From assembly GCF_040807025.1 (NCBI RefSeq), contig NC_090942.1, forward strand, positions 38,146,911 through 38,210,910: DNA of 64,000 nt, written 5' to 3'. The stretch is from Struthio camelus. Its lineage: Eukaryota; Chordata; Aves; Struthioniformes; Struthionidae. The position numbers and the translations under genes were made by a program. The first letter of the stretch is position 1; each line of letters starts with the position of its first letter. Shown piece by piece: positions 26,406 through 41,300 of the stretch. Below the pieces are notes generated by a model. That model saw only the letters and a list, made by a program, of their open reading frames with translations. It searched no databases and had not been told where the DNA came from.

Positions 26406-29400
26406 TTACTGCAATGCCAGCACCACCGAAAAGAGTGTCTGCCTGCAAGGAGCCTGCCACAATGATGCCTTGGATAATCTGCCTGTTAAAGTGTGCCAGA
26501 TGTTGCGCAGGGCCATGTGAGCTGGAACAGAGCCCAAGCAAACCCTGAGCATTGACCCTGTTTGCTAGTGTGGACAATCATGTCCCAAGGCACAGGGACA
26601 TTCTTGGCCATGCCAGAACTTCTAGCCTAAGAGGATGAGTCCTGCAAAGTCAGGTGCACAGCTATCCTTCCTTGTTAGGGACAAAATCGACTCTACCTTC
26701 TCAGGATTTTTGTTTTTGTTCTCCAGAAGTTTTGCTTTGGTTGACAAGAGAGTTATCACTGAAGAATTCAAATTATTCCCCCTCAGCTTTGGAAAATAGA
26801 GGGAGATAGGAAGCACATTTTTTTCTAATTCTTAGAGGGTCTACCAACAGCAGTAGTGGCAACTTTATTTGAAAGAAGAAAAACAAAAGAAAATATTGTG
26901 TAATACTGAACAACTGATACCTATGAACATTAGGCAATGAAGCAGCTCTTGGCAACCTCTGCATAAGGAGTTTATTGGTAAATACCAGTTTTGTGGAAGG
27001 TTTATTTATGGCTTACTGTTGGAGAATTGCTTTTAAGCAACAAAACAAACAGTGCTGTTGTAGCCTGTTTGATGGACTCTGCTTTTGGAAGGAATGATAT
27101 TGAGGAAGCTTTTGCTTTGTATATACATCACAAGGACAGGAATATCATGTATATCCTATTGAGAGAAAAAGACCTCTAACCTAAACACAGAGTTTATGAT
27201 TCTGCTTGAAAACATGTGGAATAAGGTATGTTTTTGCAAACCTGATAAGATAGATATGTACTGGCAGGATCTTGTTCTCACTACACAGTTCTGCGGGTGC
27301 TACCAAGACATGTTATGGGTCCTCAGTGCCGGACAGAAATGCTCCAAAGCTGATGCTCTTCAGTTAAGAGGAGTGCTTTTTTCTCCGCATTGGGCTGCAG
27401 TACATATTTAGAAAAAGCAAATGACAATTGCAAAATGAGATTAGGGGAAGCAGACCCTTTTTAATGCCTTTGAAATAAAACATTAGCAGTTAAGTGAAGA
27501 GCAAATTGACCTCTGAAAGTGCCGTGTCTGGACCTCCCCACAGGTGAAGAAGGCTATGGCGTGTTCAGCTTCGGATGATTTAGCAGCAGCCATTTCAGAA
27601 ATAGCCTCATTACCTTAAAAGGAAACATCCTTTAAACTAGTTGCAAATTGGGGTCTTGGAAAAGTGGCATAACTCATTAAAAAAAAAAAACTGAGTAGAA
27701 CATGGATTCTTGCAAAAGGAAGAAACAGCTTGTGAAAGAGTCTGAGGAAAATTATTGCACCAGTTAGCTATTGCTGTGATCACTGGGTTTTGACTAAGTA
27801 ATAATTGGATATGGATTATAAACATATGTACTAGTGCTGAATCATCAAATGGAGCATAAAAAACACTTCTCCAGGGGAAGAAAATGTTAGATCCACAGAG
27901 TTCCTTGTTTGCTGCTGAGGCATAGGATGTTCTCCAAAAGCCAGAATGAAACGCATCAGCTAAATTTTATTCTCCATGCCTCAGAAGTATCTGACATATA
28001 TAAAGCAGAGTGATAAAGGAAATTAACAGTCTTTCTTTCAGAAGAAAGGGACTTTGTGACTGTCATACCATATCAGATGGGGCTATAGCTCTGCTCTTCA
28101 GAAATCCTGGCCGGTTTTGGTAAGTGCTGTAGCTGATGATCAGTAAGCTAAAATCTCCTTAGGTGTCATGCAACTTACCGACAATGGAGGCCAGAAGATC
28201 ATTTGCTGGGTCCACTGCAGCTCCTGCATCTGCCTTCCTTCCTTCCTTCTGCCCGACTATCCTGCCTTCCTTCTTTCCTTCCTTCCCTCCTATCTCTCTA
28301 TCTACCCTTTTGTGGTCCTGCAACAAAGATATAGTGATACGTAATTAGGATTCAGATAGTGTATGTCCTTCCCATTGCCTAAAAATCTTGAGAGTTTGTC
28401 TTGCACGCATAGAGAAGAGAATCCTTCATTTATCAATTTTTCTCAAGGCTAGTCCAGGCAGACAGAATTCAAAACAAATCTAAATGAGATCTGGTGTCTT
28501 CTCTATGATGAAAAACCCCATCTTGATTAAAATATGTCCCTTTTATTATTAGGAAAACATTCTGTCTTTCCTCTTAATTCCTCTTGCTCTTTCACATATA
28601 AAAAATCCAATGTCTCATGACCTTATTTTGTCTTCAACATGACATATTTATAGCTAGCATCTTTGAAAAGAATCTTCAGAGGTCTCATTCAGCAGTGGAA
28701 AGGTTTTAGACGGGAGACAGAAAGTCTGGTTTTCACCTGTAGCTAACACCTCAATGTACATCCCTCACCACTGACCAAAATCCTCAACATGCAAGGGTTT
28801 TTTAATCTGCTCCTGGCTATCATAGTTCAAAATGCACGATGGTGTCTCCAGATGCTCAAAATCACCTTCCCCTTTCATGCACCATACGCTGGGTGAACAT
28901 CCTCAGCTTTAGCCTTCAGACTCATTTTCGCAAACGGAGCATTTGAATCTGCAGACTGGCTCATACCTACCACTCTCTATAATATACTTCTCTCATCTCC
29001 AAACAGCAGCTGGGTAGAAGCTGTGATCCACCACATGCCCCTAAGCAGAACATTTGTAGATGTGCGTTTTCTTTGCAGGGTATGCTAGAAAGTGAAACAA
29101 ACACCCAGGCTCTCAGTGGGGCAGTGCAGAAATCTGTTCTCCCCACCTCATGCTACACGTCCCAGAAACATACAACAAAAGCTTGGGACTTTCTGGAGTG
29201 GTGCAGATACCTGGGCAATCATGAAGCCATTATCCCGCCAAAGTCTGCATTGCAACCAAATTAATCAGCTCACCCCATTACTCCAAGGGAAGGCCTACAG
29301 TCCTGCAACCAGTCCTCTGAACTGGAACATCCTGCCTATGCCTGAGGCAGTCTGTAATGTCCATTTTGGGTGGGAAACACACTGCTGGACTTGAGGTGGC

Positions 29401-32400
29401 CTAGGCTGATAAGAGCCTGTTCAGTGCAAGGTGGCAGAACAGATTACATGGAACAAATCTCAAACCCAGTCACTTCCACCAAACCGTACTGTGCGGTCCT
29501 GGGACAAGGACTAGGATCGGAGTACAGATTTTCAGGTGGAAGTGTTGGAGGCATGGCAGGACTTCTGGATCAAAAAACTGACATTATAGCCCTTAGATTA
29601 CTACTGCAGATGGTCTTGAGTGTGTGATAATTCACAGCTATCAATGGAATCTTCTTTCTACCTTTATCTAATCTTTTCCAAGACAGAATTATAAGTCTGA
29701 CAAAATCTTTTCTTCATAGGCCTTTCTAGTCCAGAATTAAATATCAGCTTATTTGGACTTGTGCTTCACTGTCAAGTTTACAACATAGTAGTGGATTTAA
29801 AGCATTGATAAATTTCCCTGTCTGAGAAAATCAGCTCATCTCTGCAGCAGACCCTAATTTTATGCTCTTATTATATCAAACATTATCAATATTAATTATA
29901 TCGATATGATCATATTATGACAAAACTTGTGAATTAGCAATCCTATTCACAGGAAAATATCTATGATCCTGCAAATCGTCATAGTTAGTGAGGTGGATGG
30001 AAATAGTTCTGAGAGGGCATACACTGCATGCCAGCACCTCTGAGCCTTCCTATGTAGGGGTGCCTACAGCCTTGAAGGCCAAGAGAGGGGGGGGTGCCGA
30101 GATATGTCTTGGTAGGGGCTATCCGATATACCTCACTTACAAAGGGTCCCACTGAATCCCAGTTTGTAGTCCTTGGCCAAATAGCAAAATGTGAGTAGGA
30201 GTTCCAAGTCCTGGGGCAAATTAGGATTTACAGGTCCTCGTAGCTAGGGGCGACTTCAGGGTAGGAGACTGATCACTGTTGTCACTGAGATAATAATTAT
30301 GCTACTGGTTCTCATACAGTAAGAGTAAATCATGGCTTTTATTTATGTGAAAAATGCCACTCATGCATTTTTCTTTGCTCCTTTCTAACCTTTCTATTGA
30401 CTCAAATAGATGTAAATGCAGCTCTTAGACAAGCTGCAACACTCCTGGATTTTCAAGCAGCAAATTTAACTGTTTTATTTGTCCTTCATGGGAGCGTGGC
30501 CTTCATTGAAAAAGCTGAAGATTTGCAGAGATGTCATCAAGCTAGAATGAAAGTGAAGAAAACCAACCCAGATGCCAAGCACTGGCTGTTTGCTTCTTTG
30601 GACTGGAACATTAATTCCATAGATTGTATATGTATTTGTTATTTTTTTTCCAACGGAATAGAAATCAGTTTGTTTACAGAGCAGATTAGCTCTCTGCTGA
30701 GAATTGTACTCACAAGTCAGAGATAACTTGTCCCTAGGGTGAAGAGTGTCAGGAGAGCTCACTGAGAGAGTATACAAAGTTCATGTTTTTGTGGTAGTCT
30801 TCTTCCTATTGCCAGTGACAACCCAAGAAATTAAGTAGAGTCAGTTAGTTTAGTATTTAGGATAGAAGCCAAACTCAACTCAAAAACATATATGTATAGC
30901 CAAGTAAGATAAAAAGGGCAGGGATTTTAGGTTCTCTTAGATCTCCAGTTTCAGAGGTAGACGAATGCCAGTTGAAGTCTCTCACTGATGGAAGGGCTTA
31001 TGTCCTCAAGGCTCTTCACTCACATGGGGACCCTGGAACGATACTTATCTCATAGCCCAGAGGCTGCCCCTGTGCACAAATGACCCATGTAAACTTTACC
31101 TACATTGGCAGTGAGCTAGTAGCAATGCCAACAGCTGTTGCAGAGCACTAGGAATTGGAATTACCCTCTCTTCACCCCTGCACAAATCTCCAGCAGCCTT
31201 TAGCCATTTGACCCACTCACAGCTGGGTTGCCAGTAATGAGCAGAGCAGGTGATCCTCAAGAGACCTTCTTAGGGATAAGGTTCCCCACCGCTTCCCAGT
31301 GGCTTGCTCTGTAACACCTGTGTCTCGAGTCAGTTATTGGTGAGTGTTGTTCTTGTCTAGCAGAAAAGACCTAGATTTACCAGGGAAAAGCTGAAGAGGA
31401 CATAGCCATCTCTCTGCTATCTTATCCCTGTCTTATACACTTTGGTGCTGCACTAGGATCCAGCACCCTGGGCAGCAGGAGACAGGAGCCAATAGAGAAC
31501 AGATGTCTCACACCAGGATTAGGACTGGCAGAGGTAGTCCGAGGGCCTGGGACCCCGGAGGCAACAGGGCCATCCCTGCCACCCTCATCCAGCGGTCGTA
31601 GCCCACATTGTACAACGCTGCCCATCCACCCCATAGCCTGGGGGGCTCCACGCTGTACAGCACAAACAACTCGCACTCATTTCTGGAACATGCCCTTAAA
31701 ACACGTGTAACTGATTCTATATCTTTGCAAACGTGGTATAAAAAAAAAACTAGCCATGTTCACTGTCATGCTAATCCTGGGTAGCACTGCATGTGCTGGG
31801 TACAAGCCCATTTCACCCCAGTATTTGAGCCGGCTGGCACAGGGGAATCAGTGCAGCCTTCTACCTTTCCTGTGCTATTGCAGAAGCGGGCGTTCCCTTC
31901 TTTCCTTCTGCTTTCCGTGTCTGTGTCTCCAGCTGCAGGAGACAGGGTATGGGAACCTGAGCGCTGAGCTTTTCTTTCCTCCTGCACTACCAATCTTACA
32001 GTAAGGATTTGACCTCTCAATCACATATTTGGGTACTAAACACTAAAATCTTTGTAAGTCTAAAGATTTTACACTAAGTTCTTCAATTTTCCCTACTTCT
32101 GAGCTTTCTTAGGGTTTCTAAGGCTTGTGGGATATTGTGAGAGATGAGTCCCTGGTTCATATTGTCACTAGATACTACAAACCAGACGGGGAGCACGTAT
32201 TTAGCCTTGTTAACAAAAAAATCTGAGAGTATAAATGTCACTAAGGTCAATATTATACAATATTTTCTATACCAGCAGTTAATTTGCAGCTCATTTACCA
32301 CTTAAATCTCTCCCAGGCAGATATCTGTAGGATATAAACTTTCACTCCCTTCCTCCCTGCTGACCCTATTTAACTAAGGGGTATTAATTCTTAATAATAA

Positions 32401-35400
32401 AACTCCCTAAAAGTTCACATACATTCCGTTCCTGATTTTGACAAGGTCTGTAAGTGAGCTTGACTAATTCATTATTTTGTCTTACCTTGCTCACGTCGTG
32501 AAGTGGACACAATGTTCTTCTAAAAAACTGGAAATCATTTGGGGTCATCTTAAAATTTCTACTTATTTTTAATTCTTGAGCACTTGTTTACAATTTTCCA
32601 TTTATATCTCTTTTTTTTGTATATGTCTTTTTTCCTTTCTAGCTATAAATATACTTACAGCAAGGAGGAGAGGGGAGGGAAGTTCTCTAGTGAATTATAA
32701 CTTGCTTTTGTGGCATTTGTAATTTGTCAAACAGAGCTGGTTCAACTGAAACCATTGGACTGCTCTTTCTAAAGGAAATTCATTTTAAAAAATGTAAGGA
32801 CACAAATTCCACCCTTAGTTTCATGCATACAAAAAACGCTGATTAAACTCAGCAATTCCTACCCCAGTTTTTAAATTTTAAACTCATGAGACAAAGTGTA
32901 AAGGAAGACACCATTAACTTTATTGATTTTGCAAGGATGTAATATGATTGGGGGTCAGAATTTGGCCCAGAGGTAGAAGTACTGAGAGTTGTTATGATAA
33001 CAGTATCCAAAATAGACTTCTCTCTCTCTGCTTTATCTCCACTGTAAAGGTTATTCCTTATAAAGGAGCAAAAGGAAGACAGCCAGTATATCTTCCATGG
33101 CTTCTACTGGGAATATCCTTTTAATCCTCCATGAGCGTATGGGAGTCATGCTCCCAATAGTAGGAACTGGAAAACTGATTTATAACACTTTTGTGCATGA
33201 TGTTTATTGCAGTGGGTGCTGAGAATGAAAAACAATTATATGCTGTGCTTGATTCACTTTTTTAGGGATTGTATTACAAAAGGTTTATAGGCCTCTTTTA
33301 CAATCTTTTAAGAAAGAAGCATGTAGTTTGGAATAGCATGTAGTTGTGCAATGCGCAAGATCAGACATACTTGACCGTGTCTGGGCACCGGAGGAAACTG
33401 CCACAGAGCAGAGAGCGAGGTGCCCCAGGGCACATCTGAAGCACTGCTGCACAGCACTCCATCTCGGCCACCAACTTAAAACAGATGCCAGCCTAGGATT
33501 TGGAGGTACACATGGGAGCAAGGGCTGGATTGTATTCCAGAGAGCTTTTACCAGAAATATTGGTTTCAGTGTACTTTTGAGAGGGAATTTTCAAAGCCAC
33601 CAAGAAGATTCAGGAAGTAGGTGTCTCCAAATTTGTTTTCCCAGGATTTCACAGGAGGCCAAACGTTCAATGTCATCAATCTCGAAAGAAAAGCAATAAA
33701 GTTTTTTTTTTCTATTCTTATACCACAGAGAGAGATCATAGTGTCAAAAAAACCCCAACCATCTAAAAGCCAAGCTGTATGCATTAGAGAGAGAGTTATT
33801 ATGTCTCTGACTTGACATCCCAGCCTGTCTCCATGTGCAAGGGATCATCAAGGCAAAGAAGGCTGCAGAAGGCTGCAGGACTGCAATCACAGAAAGGTAA
33901 TTGCAGCTGTAGCAAGCTAACATTGTTCTTTATCCCTTTCTTAGGAATGAGCAGTGTCCCCAGGGCACCCCAGAACTGGGAGAGGACAAGAGTGGCCCCA
34001 AATCTTCCTGTCCCAATCTCTCCCTGGCCCACAGCTTCTTACTTTTTCATTAACTTTAATTTTGCAGTTGACCTCATGAAAAATTCTACCTGCTAAATGT
34101 TTCTACTTTGACTGTAAGTTAAGAGAAGTTTGCAGTTAAGGGACCAAAATCATTCTAGCTTAGCGTAAAATTAGTACATATATAGCCAAATTCTGAAGCT
34201 GGCCTGGGCCTTAGCCTGATGGAACTAAATTTGGCACTGACCAGTCACAGAGCAGGTTACTGGAAAGACAGAGGGCAACATGCCTTGGTAATAGTTGTTT
34301 CCCCTTTTTTTGTGAAGGCTGGGTATGGTACGTCTGCTTTGTTTTACTTTAGAATGCTTTTATTTTGCTTAATATTCAGTAAACCAGCACAAAATTCGGA
34401 TACTGCCCAAGTGTCCTTTTACCCTCATTTCAAACGTATCAGATCACAGGTACCTCACTCAGCAGATACAGCACTCGGAGCCCTGGAGATGGCACCTTGC
34501 AGCCTGCTGCGCCTGCGCAGCACGACGTGGGCCTGGAGTGCTCCTCCTGACAGTGATATCGCCGCATCACTCAGCCGCTGGGCTTTTAGCTCCTGCACCT
34601 CAGCACGGCCAAGCTGTCGCAAATTACTGGAACAAAATGCACAGAGAGATTTTCTGGAAGGGGAAGGCAATTCTATTTTACAAACCCTCCTACATGATTT
34701 TACCCATGCATGTGCTCACAGCCCTGCGCACACAAGCACGAGACATGTACACCCACGTGATCTGGCCAGGGCCACTGTGTGCAACACGGAGAAGGGATGC
34801 CTGCTGTGAGCCCTCACTGCATCGCTGGGGTTAGCAACAAGGAGCTGATTTGAGGCTTCCCTCCTGAAGTGGGTGTTGCTTGGGATCTTTTGCCTCAATA
34901 TGTCATTTCACTTGCTGATAAGTCTTAGGTAAAACTCCCAAATTTTACGGTTCTCTTGTTTTCCTTATCTGGTTATAGTCTGGCTCCAGTCCTGTTCTTT
35001 ATGATATTTTCACCTTATCTTAAGGTCAGTTTGTCCCTCTTCTTCCTTTGAATGAAACCACACATAAAGAGCCATTAATCTTACTTATCGTTTTAAAAAT
35101 TTTTTCTACTGTTTCATCAGTTGCTTTGAGACAAATATTTCCATTCATAACTAACTCATACCAGTCTTAATAGTTTCATTATAACAGTCTACAAATTCAC
35201 ATGAATAGGTATTGCAGTGATGCTGCTGTACCATGCTGAGGGCTGCAGGCAGCCACTGGGTCGCAGCGTGTCATGCCATCACCCCATGCCAACGTGCCCT
35301 GACCAACTCTTAGCAGGGGAGTAGATCATGCACTACAGCTCTGTGCGGCCACGAATTTCACTCCAGTAGAGACATCCTCAGCAAATTTCCAAACCCTCAT

Positions 35401-36524
35401 CGATAGAAAGTCAGTGGCGTTTCCATGACCCTTGAATGTTTCATGTTATCTCTTTTGCTTAACCTCAGTTGATTTAATATAGACGACTGCATAAGACTGA
35501 TTTTCCATTTTTGGAGGGGCCTTCGGGAGAAGGCCTATGTGGTAGTCCACAAGCTTTAGTTAGGGAAATGATCCACCATTAAATGTAATGTAAACAAAAG
35601 GTCACATAAAACTGCACCCGGGTTCAGATGGCTGACGAAAGCACTGAAATTCAGTGGTTACTTCACAGCTACAGAATAGCAAAGGCTCATAAAAATGTAT
35701 CATGTTGGAACCAGTAAGCGAAATGTTGTATTTGGCCGTATACTTTCATTCAGTTCTTAAGCCAAGTCTGGCTTAAAGAATAAAAGCTAACATACTGAAG
35801 AGCACCCAATTGTTTAGAAGATTGTTCTGTAGCTATCAAACTGGAAACTGAAAAGTCCCTATTAGGAAGGCTGTGCTTCATACCCGTGCTATGGCTTTCT
35901 TGCAGCTGTTAGGGGTCAGTGGGTAAGCATGTATTTTCATGCTGTCCTTACCAAGTGTACAAAATAGCCTGGAAAGCCCTTTGGCCTGTTAGTTATATAT
36001 TTACCTACTGCATCGCCTCAAATGACACTTCTTTCAGAACAGCTCTGAGGACAAATGAAAACAGCACATTTATCCCATCCCTTTAATTCTTTGTCAGATT
36101 TTCAAAACTGAAGTTTTACTTATTCCTGGAAGCGCACACCACAGAAGAAAGAGAATTTTGCCCTCCAAGCACTAGCATTTTATAAAAAAATAAAATAATC
36201 AACCTCTGGGAAAAAACATGAAGAAATATATTTGTAGCTTCTAAAACATTTTCTCTGCTTACAGTAGCTTCTCTCTCTGGAGAGGAGATCATCTTGTGGT
36301 TAAAGCACTGTATTAGGCATTGCCGGTTTGGTTTTAGGAACTGATCAGGGATCGATGATTTGGTTTCCAGCATGGCCCTGGATGTCCTGCATATCTCTGG
36401 CAAGGGATTTACTTTTCCTCTCAATGTCGCAGCACCCTACATGCCCCCTGGGCTGCCGGCTCTCCTCCCCCTACCATTGCCCACCCCTGCCTCCAGGTCT
36501 GACTGGGACCCGGCAACACTGGGA
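26406..36524. other. Intergenic, one unexplained 196-codon frame
   Basis: No gene recognised. The plus-strand frame 34219-34809 is the longest outside AVPR1A and CR1; it has one hydrophobic stretch (about residues 38-54) but no family match and no supporting splice or promoter context, and may be chance. A segment near 29384-29440 weakly resembles the 3' end of old CR1-like elements. Confidence 0.55.
28236..28306. repeat. CCTT-type pyrimidine microsatellite
   Basis: Imperfect ccttcctt units, then tctctctatctatc, make an almost pure pyrimidine tract with several interruptions. The sense reading frame across it (short Phe/Pro/Ser stretch) is a composition artefact. Confidence 0.85.
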
Positions 36525-36645
36525 ACTAGGCTACATTGGGAAGAGATACCTGCAAATCAAGGGAAATTATTATACCTCCTGCTTTCTGCGGGTGAGGCCA
36601 CACCTGGAATTGTGCCTGGTTTTGGGCCCCTAGCTCAAGAGATGT
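36525..36645 (+). mobile_element. Ancient CR1 LINE relic (RT region)
   Basis: The plus strand shows a diverged CR1 sense segment: gggtgaggccacacctggaattgtgcctggttttgggcccct, preceded by aagggaaattattatacctcctgc. The homologous segment is in the late RT region of the young copies (their [13 protein letters not shown] part). This is the only CR1 relic found on the plus strand. Confidence 0.75.
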
Positions 36646-37600
36646 GTACGCTGGCCTTCCCTAGTCTTTGGGGCCACGCAGAGGAGTCAGAGCTAGCGTT
36701 ACTTCCATCTCATGTGGTTCTTCTCCCATTGTTACAATAACAAAATTGCAGTCGTTTCATTAAGGTGACAAAGGCAGCGTGTGATTTCTTCGCTGCTGTT
36801 GCCTCATCGAACATAACATGGAGCGACAGTGCAAGATAGACAAGAGAGACCTGCAGAGAGGTCCGGGCCATGACCGAGCTCCCTGCACTTTGCAAACACT
36901 CTCCCTGAAAGCCTCTGAAATGAAGAGCATGAATGGCAAACATAGTTACAATGAAAATCAAAGGTAAATGAATTGTAAGTGTTCTTGCACAGCTTAATTC
37001 CTATAATTAGTGTCTCCAATACTCACAGGATTCTGTAATTTACAGGATAGATGAGCATAAAGAGCGTTGTATTATGTCTGGAAAATATTTCGGTAATATG
37101 ACTGAAGTATTCTGTCATGTTTAATATGCAATTTCAAGAGAGAAAAGAACTTCAAGTTAACAAAATTAATAAAAAGGCAAAGAATGAGTCAGTTACAAAT
37201 GCTCTTCATTTTAGATTAATTCAGTTCTAAAAAATACGTGCCATCTTCCTGTCATGTTATACCTATAAATCTCAGAGCCAGAAGAAAATACATAAAATAT
37301 TATGTTATTTAACTGACAAATCCAAATGTTTGGCATGTATTATCACAGTATTTTTGCTAATTAGCAATATGTTCTTTGCTTTGGCTTTTTTCTAGAAATA
37401 AAAGCATGATTCTGAGTTTGAGATTTCTTATGAGCTAAAACACCAGCTATTTTTTGCCACAGTTGTGTTACAGCAATGTTCCAAACTTGCTTGAAATTAC
37501 ATTCCCAGATCAATTTTGATCCAGTTCTCCACCTTTCACTCCACAGGTGATTTGAATTAAGAAATAAGCAGCCAGACCACTAAGATATGAGAAGATCATA

Positions 37601-37622
37601 AAATAATAATAATAAATAAATT
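37601..37622. repeat. AAT/AAAT simple repeat
   Basis: Short (aat)n passing into (aaat)n in very AT-rich DNA. Confidence 0.85.
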
Positions 37623-38325
37623 GTTTATAGTCTTAATAAATTGCTCTATGCTAAACGCTAATTCTATGTCGTAAGAAAATGACTCTTTAAAACGTTACAT
37701 TGGAAATGTCATGATTAGAGCTAGTAAAAAAAAATTATAGATAAAAGATGTGTAGACACATTGATTCACTTTTAGCTAGCCCTTCTTGTAAGAAATTGGT
37801 GGCAACATTGCGGGGCCCGGTCAAACACAGAGCTCTGCAAGTCTGAGGTGTGCTCATGTTGGGTTTTCAATCAGCAAAATTGTTTTTCCCTTGCAAAATA
37901 CCAGACACACATAGGGAGGCCTACTGCAGCTATAGTTCCCAGCTTCTGAAAAGAGATTGAGAAGAGTCTCAGATATCACACAAGGAAAAAAAAACAAAAA
38001 GAAAAGAAACCCCTCATAGTGACTTAGTGACTTGCAGGTGGATCAGTTCAGGAAAGCACGGCTCCCGCACCCAACGGCCAGCCTCACCGCTTCGGTATCC
38101 CCTGCCAACACCAATGCCAACACCTCCACTGAGGCCAGAGAAGGAACTGAGCACTCAGCACATGCACTGGTGGCCCCTCTCATGTGGGGCTCCTTTGCAG
38201 CCTTGCCCTCAGGAGGGTTTAAAGATTATAACAGAAAGATACACTCAGGCAGATAATGGAGTGAAAGGTGGAGACCTGGACCTGGTGGGAGCTGTGGGTG
38301 CTGAGGCGGCTCTCTGGGCAGGCAT

Positions 38326-38353
38326 GGTTCGTGGTTCGTGGTCTAGTTCGTGG
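38326..38353. repeat. Short 7-bp tandem repeat (ggttcgt)
   Basis: Two perfect ggttcgt units and a third interrupted one lie inside a locally GC-rich block (about 38030-38460). Confidence 0.7.
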
Positions 38354-41300
38354 CACCCTGTTGCTCTGCACCCCGGAAATGAACCCAGAAAGAGACCGCC
38401 TGGCCCCCCGAGACTACAGGCTACAGGGCCTTGGAGGCGTGCAGAGATTGTTTCTTTGTTTTACGTGAATCTGACATCTGTGGAAAAAGGGCACTTTTCA
38501 TAAGAGAAGTCAAATCTATTTTTTCTCATTAAACCATTAAATAATTTTAGTTTTGCATTTAAACACTTGTGAGGGAAAGTCATTGACCAGAATTTTTCCT
38601 TTTTGTTTATTAGCCATGCTTCTGCTATCACTGAAAGCAGTCACTGATGGCATCAGATGACTGTATTCCCCAAGTTTTTATGATTATGCCGTTTCTTAGG
38701 AAACCGGGACTTCACATACTACAGACAGCTGAGGTACCTAACATGCCATTCTTGCTTTTCTTATTACTGCTTTTTCCCCCACACAATATTACAAAGAATT
38801 TTAGGCTGAAGTTTTTTCTCCAGTCCTGACTCGCTGCACAATGAGATTTAACTTTCTATACTGTTAAATGACCTACAGGGCTGTATTATCTGAGTATCTT
38901 GGAGAGTTCTGCCTACTTAAAGATTATCTCCCAAATCTGTCTTTAAGCACAAAGGAGATGAAGCCGGGTTCAGCACGCACAGAAGAAGCACAGAGACAGA
39001 TTAGATGCAGAGATCATTGCCTTTCTATAAGGCCATCGATGACATGTTGGTAGAAGAAGGTAAATAGATCTCTAAGTCCATTTTGGTTTTGGTCTTTCTT
39101 GTGACATTATTAACAAAAGCAGCTAGTCAGCAGAGTTTTTGCAATATGAACCACCTTTTGTTAGGTATTGGGATAACATCATTGATTCCATTCAAATTAG
39201 TATGATGCTGTTAGATGGCAACATTTTGCCATTGCCTTGAAGTAAGGTAACTCTACTAGTAACATGGAGGTGTCCTGCCAGGATCTGACAACAAAACCAA
39301 CTGCACCTGTGGACAGGTAGCTACAGTGTAGGTGTAATGATCTCAGCTAGTTATCTAGGCTGCTGTTACAGCGAACAAACAGCCTTCTGGTCAGAGGAGA
39401 TAAGGACAGCATTCATCTGGCCAAAAGTTGACATCATCCATAGGATGATTCCTTGGACTCCAAAGACTAGCTCTCTCTGCCTTTGCTACAAAAATGATCA
39501 CACTTGCTCAGATGGATGCATCTGCACTGCAGGTACGTTCAGACAGAGGAATTTGTGTCCCCAGTGCTGAGTGTCCCTATTGAGGCGCTTGGATTATACG
39601 TTTGGGAAGAAATGAGAATTTGTTGTCTAGTTACACTAAGCCTCCCACTGTGATCTCTGTGAGACAGAGGAGCAAGTGTTAATGATAAATCTTATCATGC
39701 TGAAAAAGTGAGTCAAGCTTGGATTTTTCATGGTGCTTTGGATCATCTCATCTCCAGTACAGCATATTTAAAATACAGCTTATCAGTGAAATTGCCATGA
39801 TAGATGCAAAAAACAGAAGTGAGAACAAAGGTAGAGCTCTGTGATCATTTTCCCAGCTTCCATTTTAATAATATGTTATTAACTGATAAGCTTCAGGTCT
39901 AGCAATTTAATAAAGAACATCAGAATATATATTAGAGCTTCAGGTTCTTGAGTCCCTGAAAATCAACTTCATGATGAACTAGATTATCAGAGATACATAA
40001 CCAAATCCCTGCTCATTTCTTTTGAAACAGACATACAAATGTTTTTTAACTTTTGTTTCTTATTTACTCTTATAATTTGTATTGCCCTGACTGCCTTTAC
40101 AGTTAAACTGTAAATTACTTGGAGTACTGAAGATAACAGGACTCCAGAAGGACTGAAAACTACAATGCCCAAAGGCATAGTAGTCTAAAGGCATAGCTCT
40201 TTCCTGCAGATTATTTCTTGCACTAGTGATTTGTGTGGTACTTGGAAGCCTTCCTTTGCTCCCGTAGAAGCAACTGAAAGTACATCTCACATTTAGAAAA
40301 TATTATGGTGGCTATTTTATAAAATTTGCTCCTTCTCAGGAGAGACTTGCTTAAACTAAGTGCATGGCAAATTACTCTGATGGTTTGATTTCCTTCTTTC
40401 CATGATCTCAACCAACAGTAGTCCGAATCACTACTAGCAGTTTCCTATGCGGCAACTAGCATCTGCAGTATTTCAGAGGATGCATTTGTCCATGGCTACC
40501 CTGGTTTTCATATGTATGCTGCATAACTCTGCCTGCTTTATACTGACCCAGGGGAAAGCATTTGCTATTCAATATGCTACTGCTTGCCACTGTTTCATAC
40601 AGTTTGTATTCTTATTTAGAGAAGCATTTGAGCAGCTGATAAACATGTTTCTCCTTCTGATTAAGAATGTTATAACGTTAAACGTCTCCTGATCTTTAGG
40701 ACTCGTCTTCATCTGCTGCTCCTCACTTTCTTAATGTAGAGAAGGAGATCTGAAGTACTGAACGTACTTCAGTAGGAAGTTTGTTTTCCTTCGGTCACTT
40801 TTGTTATATTTTGCTTCGAAGGTGTAAAAATGGCTGAGCCACCTACAGCCTGCATTTCCAGCCTTTTGTTTAAATAAGAATATTGAACTCCTACATAGCA
40901 CTTCTTGGCCATGTATTATGTAAGAGCTTACGGGGGAAGGCAAACATCTTTATCCTAGTGGATAACTCAGGCACCAGTGAATTAACTTGGTTAGTATTGG
41001 ATACATAGCCACTGTGGAGGTACAGTTCAGGCCTTCCAGCATGCTGCCGGTGCCTGAACCTCCGTAAGAGTGAATAGTTGATAGTGAATATGGATCAGCA
41101 ATCACTCCCTGCCGGTGTCTTCCACTCTTGTTAGGGAGGAATGAGAAGAACAAACACAAAGGGAAAGAGCAATAGCAGAGTGGCTCCTGTGGCAAACTTA
41201 TGTGCACATTATTTCATTGTCCAGGATATTCATGCCCTGCAGAAGTAATGTTATCTAGCTTGCTTCTATGGCTTGGCTGTTATTTTCTTTCTGAGTTAGA

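Noticed and set aside
28060..28100. Weak similarity to the 3' end of old CR1-like elements (also 29384-29440)
   Set aside because: Only scattered short matches; not enough to call an element without a repeat-library search.
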